From Flavobacterium soyae (GTDB lineage Bacteria; Bacteroidota; Bacteroidia; Flavobacteriales; Flavobacteriaceae): a stretch of 64,000 bases of DNA. Positions 62,887 to 64,000 of the stretch are shown here, in pieces; positions within the stretch are counted from its first letter, which is position 1; each line of letters begins with the position of its first letter. Position numbers and translations under genes: made by a program. The stretch lies in contig NZ_JAJQXA010000004.1 of assembly GCF_021245985.1 (NCBI RefSeq), forward strand, positions 1 through 64,000, in the 5' to 3' direction. A model generated the notes under the pieces. The model made no database searches, had not been told where the DNA came from, and saw only the letters and a list, made by a program, of their open reading frames with translations.

Positions 62887-63947
62887 TGAAAAAAACATAT
62901 ATAAATGGAGTAGGCTGTATTTCGACTCAAAAAACATTTGATACTGTTTTTTTAGAAGAAGCCAATGTAAATCACGATGAAAATGTACTGGCGATTGTTC
63001 CGCCGGCATACAAAGAATATATTTCGCCAGCTGCAAGCCGCAGAATGGCAAAAGGAGTGAAAAACGGGATCGTAGCTTCGGCTTTAGCCATGAAAGATGC
63101 GAATGTCGAACAAGTCGATGCGATTATTACCGGAACGGGTTTAGGATGCATCGAAGATTCTGAAAAATTCCTGAAAAGTATTTTAGATAATAAAGAAGAA
63201 TTTTTAACGCCAACTTCTTTTATTCAATCTACGCACAATACAGTTGGTGCGCAAATTGCACTTTTACAGCAATGTAAAGGTTATAATTTTACTTATGTAA
63301 ACGGCGCGGTTTCTTTTGAATCGGCACTTTTAGATGCTAAAATGCAGATCGAAGAAGAGGAAGCAAATTCAATTTTAGTTGGCGGCGTTGATGAAAATGG
63401 TGATTATACGACTTCGCTTTTTAAATTAAACGGCCGAATTAAAGCAGATAATTCTGCTCCGTATGATGTTTTAAATTCTAAAACCAACGGTGCGGTTTAT
63501 GGGGAAGGTGCCAGTTTTTTTGTTTTAGAAAACGAACGAAAAGATAATACATATGCCGAGCTTCTGGATATTGCAATCGTAAATACACTGGAAGAAAACG
63601 AAATTGAAACAGAAATTAAATTATTTTTAAAATCAAATAATTTAGAAATTTCAGATATTGATGCTGTGGTTTTAGGTTTTGACGGAAATGCTTCTTTCGA
63701 AAATTATTATAAAAATCTGGCTGGAAATGCTTTCGCCAACACTCCTGTTTTATATTACAAACATTTGAGCGGTGAATATGATACGGCTTCGGCTTTTGCT
63801 TTTTGGATGGCTTCGAAGATTTTAAAAACACAGGGAATTCCAGAAATTATAAAAGTAAATTCGGCTGTAAAACCAGCTTATAAAACCATTTTATTATACA
63901 ATCAGTTAAACGGAAAAAATCATAGTTTTACGTTACTTTCAAAATGA
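62886..63947 (+). CDS. Chain-length-factor-like ketosynthase partner
   Basis: A 353-residue ketosynthase homologue without the nucleophile: where the Cys should be there is TYVNGAVSFESALLDA. The second His region is reduced (YYKHLSGEYDTASAF). This is the pattern of chain length factors, which pair with an active ketosynthase and set the number of extension cycles. The start is the ATG overlapping the previous stop (TAATG). Confidence 0.85.
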   Translation: MKKTYINGVGCISTQKTFDTVFLEEANVNHDENVLAIVPPAYKEYISPAASRRMAKGVKNGIVASALAMKDANVEQVDAIITGTGLGCIEDSEKFLKSILDNKEEFLTPTSFIQSTHNTVGAQIALLQQCKGYNFTYVNGAVSFESALLDAKMQIEEEEANSILVGGVDENGDYTTSLFKLNGRIKADNSAPYDVLNSKTNGAVYGEGASFFVLENERKDNTYAELLDIAIVNTLEENEIETEIKLFLKSNNLEISDIDAVVLGFDGNASFENYYKNLAGNAFANTPVLYYKHLSGEYDTASAFAFWMASKILKTQGIPEIIKVNSAVKPAYKTILLYNQLNGKNHSFTLLSK

Positions 63948-64000
63948 TAACGCATAAAAACATCTCGATCTTTTTTATCTTTTTATTGCTTTTAGTTTTT
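63944..64000 (+). CDS. Start of a membrane-anchored or secreted protein, cut by the window edge
   Basis: An ATG inside the previous stop (ATGA overlap) starts MITHKNISIFFIFLLLLVF, a hydrophobic N-terminal helix. It continues past the window. It belongs to the same operon; the product cannot be named. Confidence 0.55.
   Translation, partial: MITHKNISIFFIFLLLLVF

Overview
The window is chromosomal DNA from a member of the Bacteroidota, almost certainly a Flavobacterium close to F. johnsoniae. Reasons: low GC; promoters of the TTG / TANNTTTG type instead of -35/-10 boxes; SusC/SusD outer-membrane pairs; lipoproteins with acidic residues after the lipobox Cys; a flexirubin (aryl-polyene/dialkylresorcinol) pigment cluster; and a tyrosine ammonia-lyase nearly identical, as far as I recall, to the characterised F. 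johnsoniae enzyme. There is no phage, insertion sequence with a transposase, or CRISPR array.

Layout. (1) 1-2.2 kb: an ECF sigma factor/anti-sigma pair divergent from a small membrane protein, both with the same GTAACC-N16-CGTC promoter, then a wrecked toxin-antitoxin locus. (2) 2.4-11.7 kb: housekeeping genes (PfkB kinase, PurF-type amidotransferase, superoxide dismutase, peptidyl-tRNA hydrolase, ribosomal protein L25, PRPP synthetase, tRNA-Leu, OsmC-like protein, alpha/beta hydrolase), with a tandem pair of probable small RNA genes after purF and a 451-bp MITE-like element after pth.

(3) 11.7-33.9 kb: an arabinan utilisation locus, read on the minus strand from susC. SusC/SusD bind and import oligosaccharides; four GH43, two GH51 and one GH127 enzyme release L-arabinose; AraB, AraD and AraA, with a lipoprotein mutarotase, send it to the pentose phosphate pathway. 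The divergent regulator is a Nudix-fold AraR. I find a recurring 19-bp palindrome, AA(G/A)TGT-N7-ACA(C/T)TT or close variants, before susC (three), araR, araB (two) and the sugar symporter gene at 38986, plus one copy with no obvious target. (4) 34.3-40.7 kb: a Leloir galactose operon (galM, galK, galT) divergent from a GntR-type regulator, followed by a sodium/sugar symporter whose promoter carries the AraR-like site, tying it to arabinose.

(5) 40.7-42.5 kb: small unknown membrane/secreted genes and a frameshifted remnant. (6) 42.6-64 kb: the flexirubin cluster: FAD-dependent oxidoreductase, tyrosine ammonia-lyase (4-coumarate starter), two WG-repeat proteins, ketoreductase, ketosynthases, acyl carrier proteins, two dehydratase-fold proteins (one lacking the catalytic His), DarA/DarB, acyltransferase, ABC exporter and thioesterase. 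Many of these genes overlap by a few bases. A Fic toxin with a convergent, VbhA-like small gene interrupts this cluster at 59.9-60.7 kb. The cluster runs off the right edge.

The most interesting points are the twin small RNAs, the matched ECF promoters, the reconstructed AraR operator set with its orphan site, the convergent Fic/antitoxin pair inside the pigment cluster, the MITE-like element, and the asymmetric dehydratase pair.
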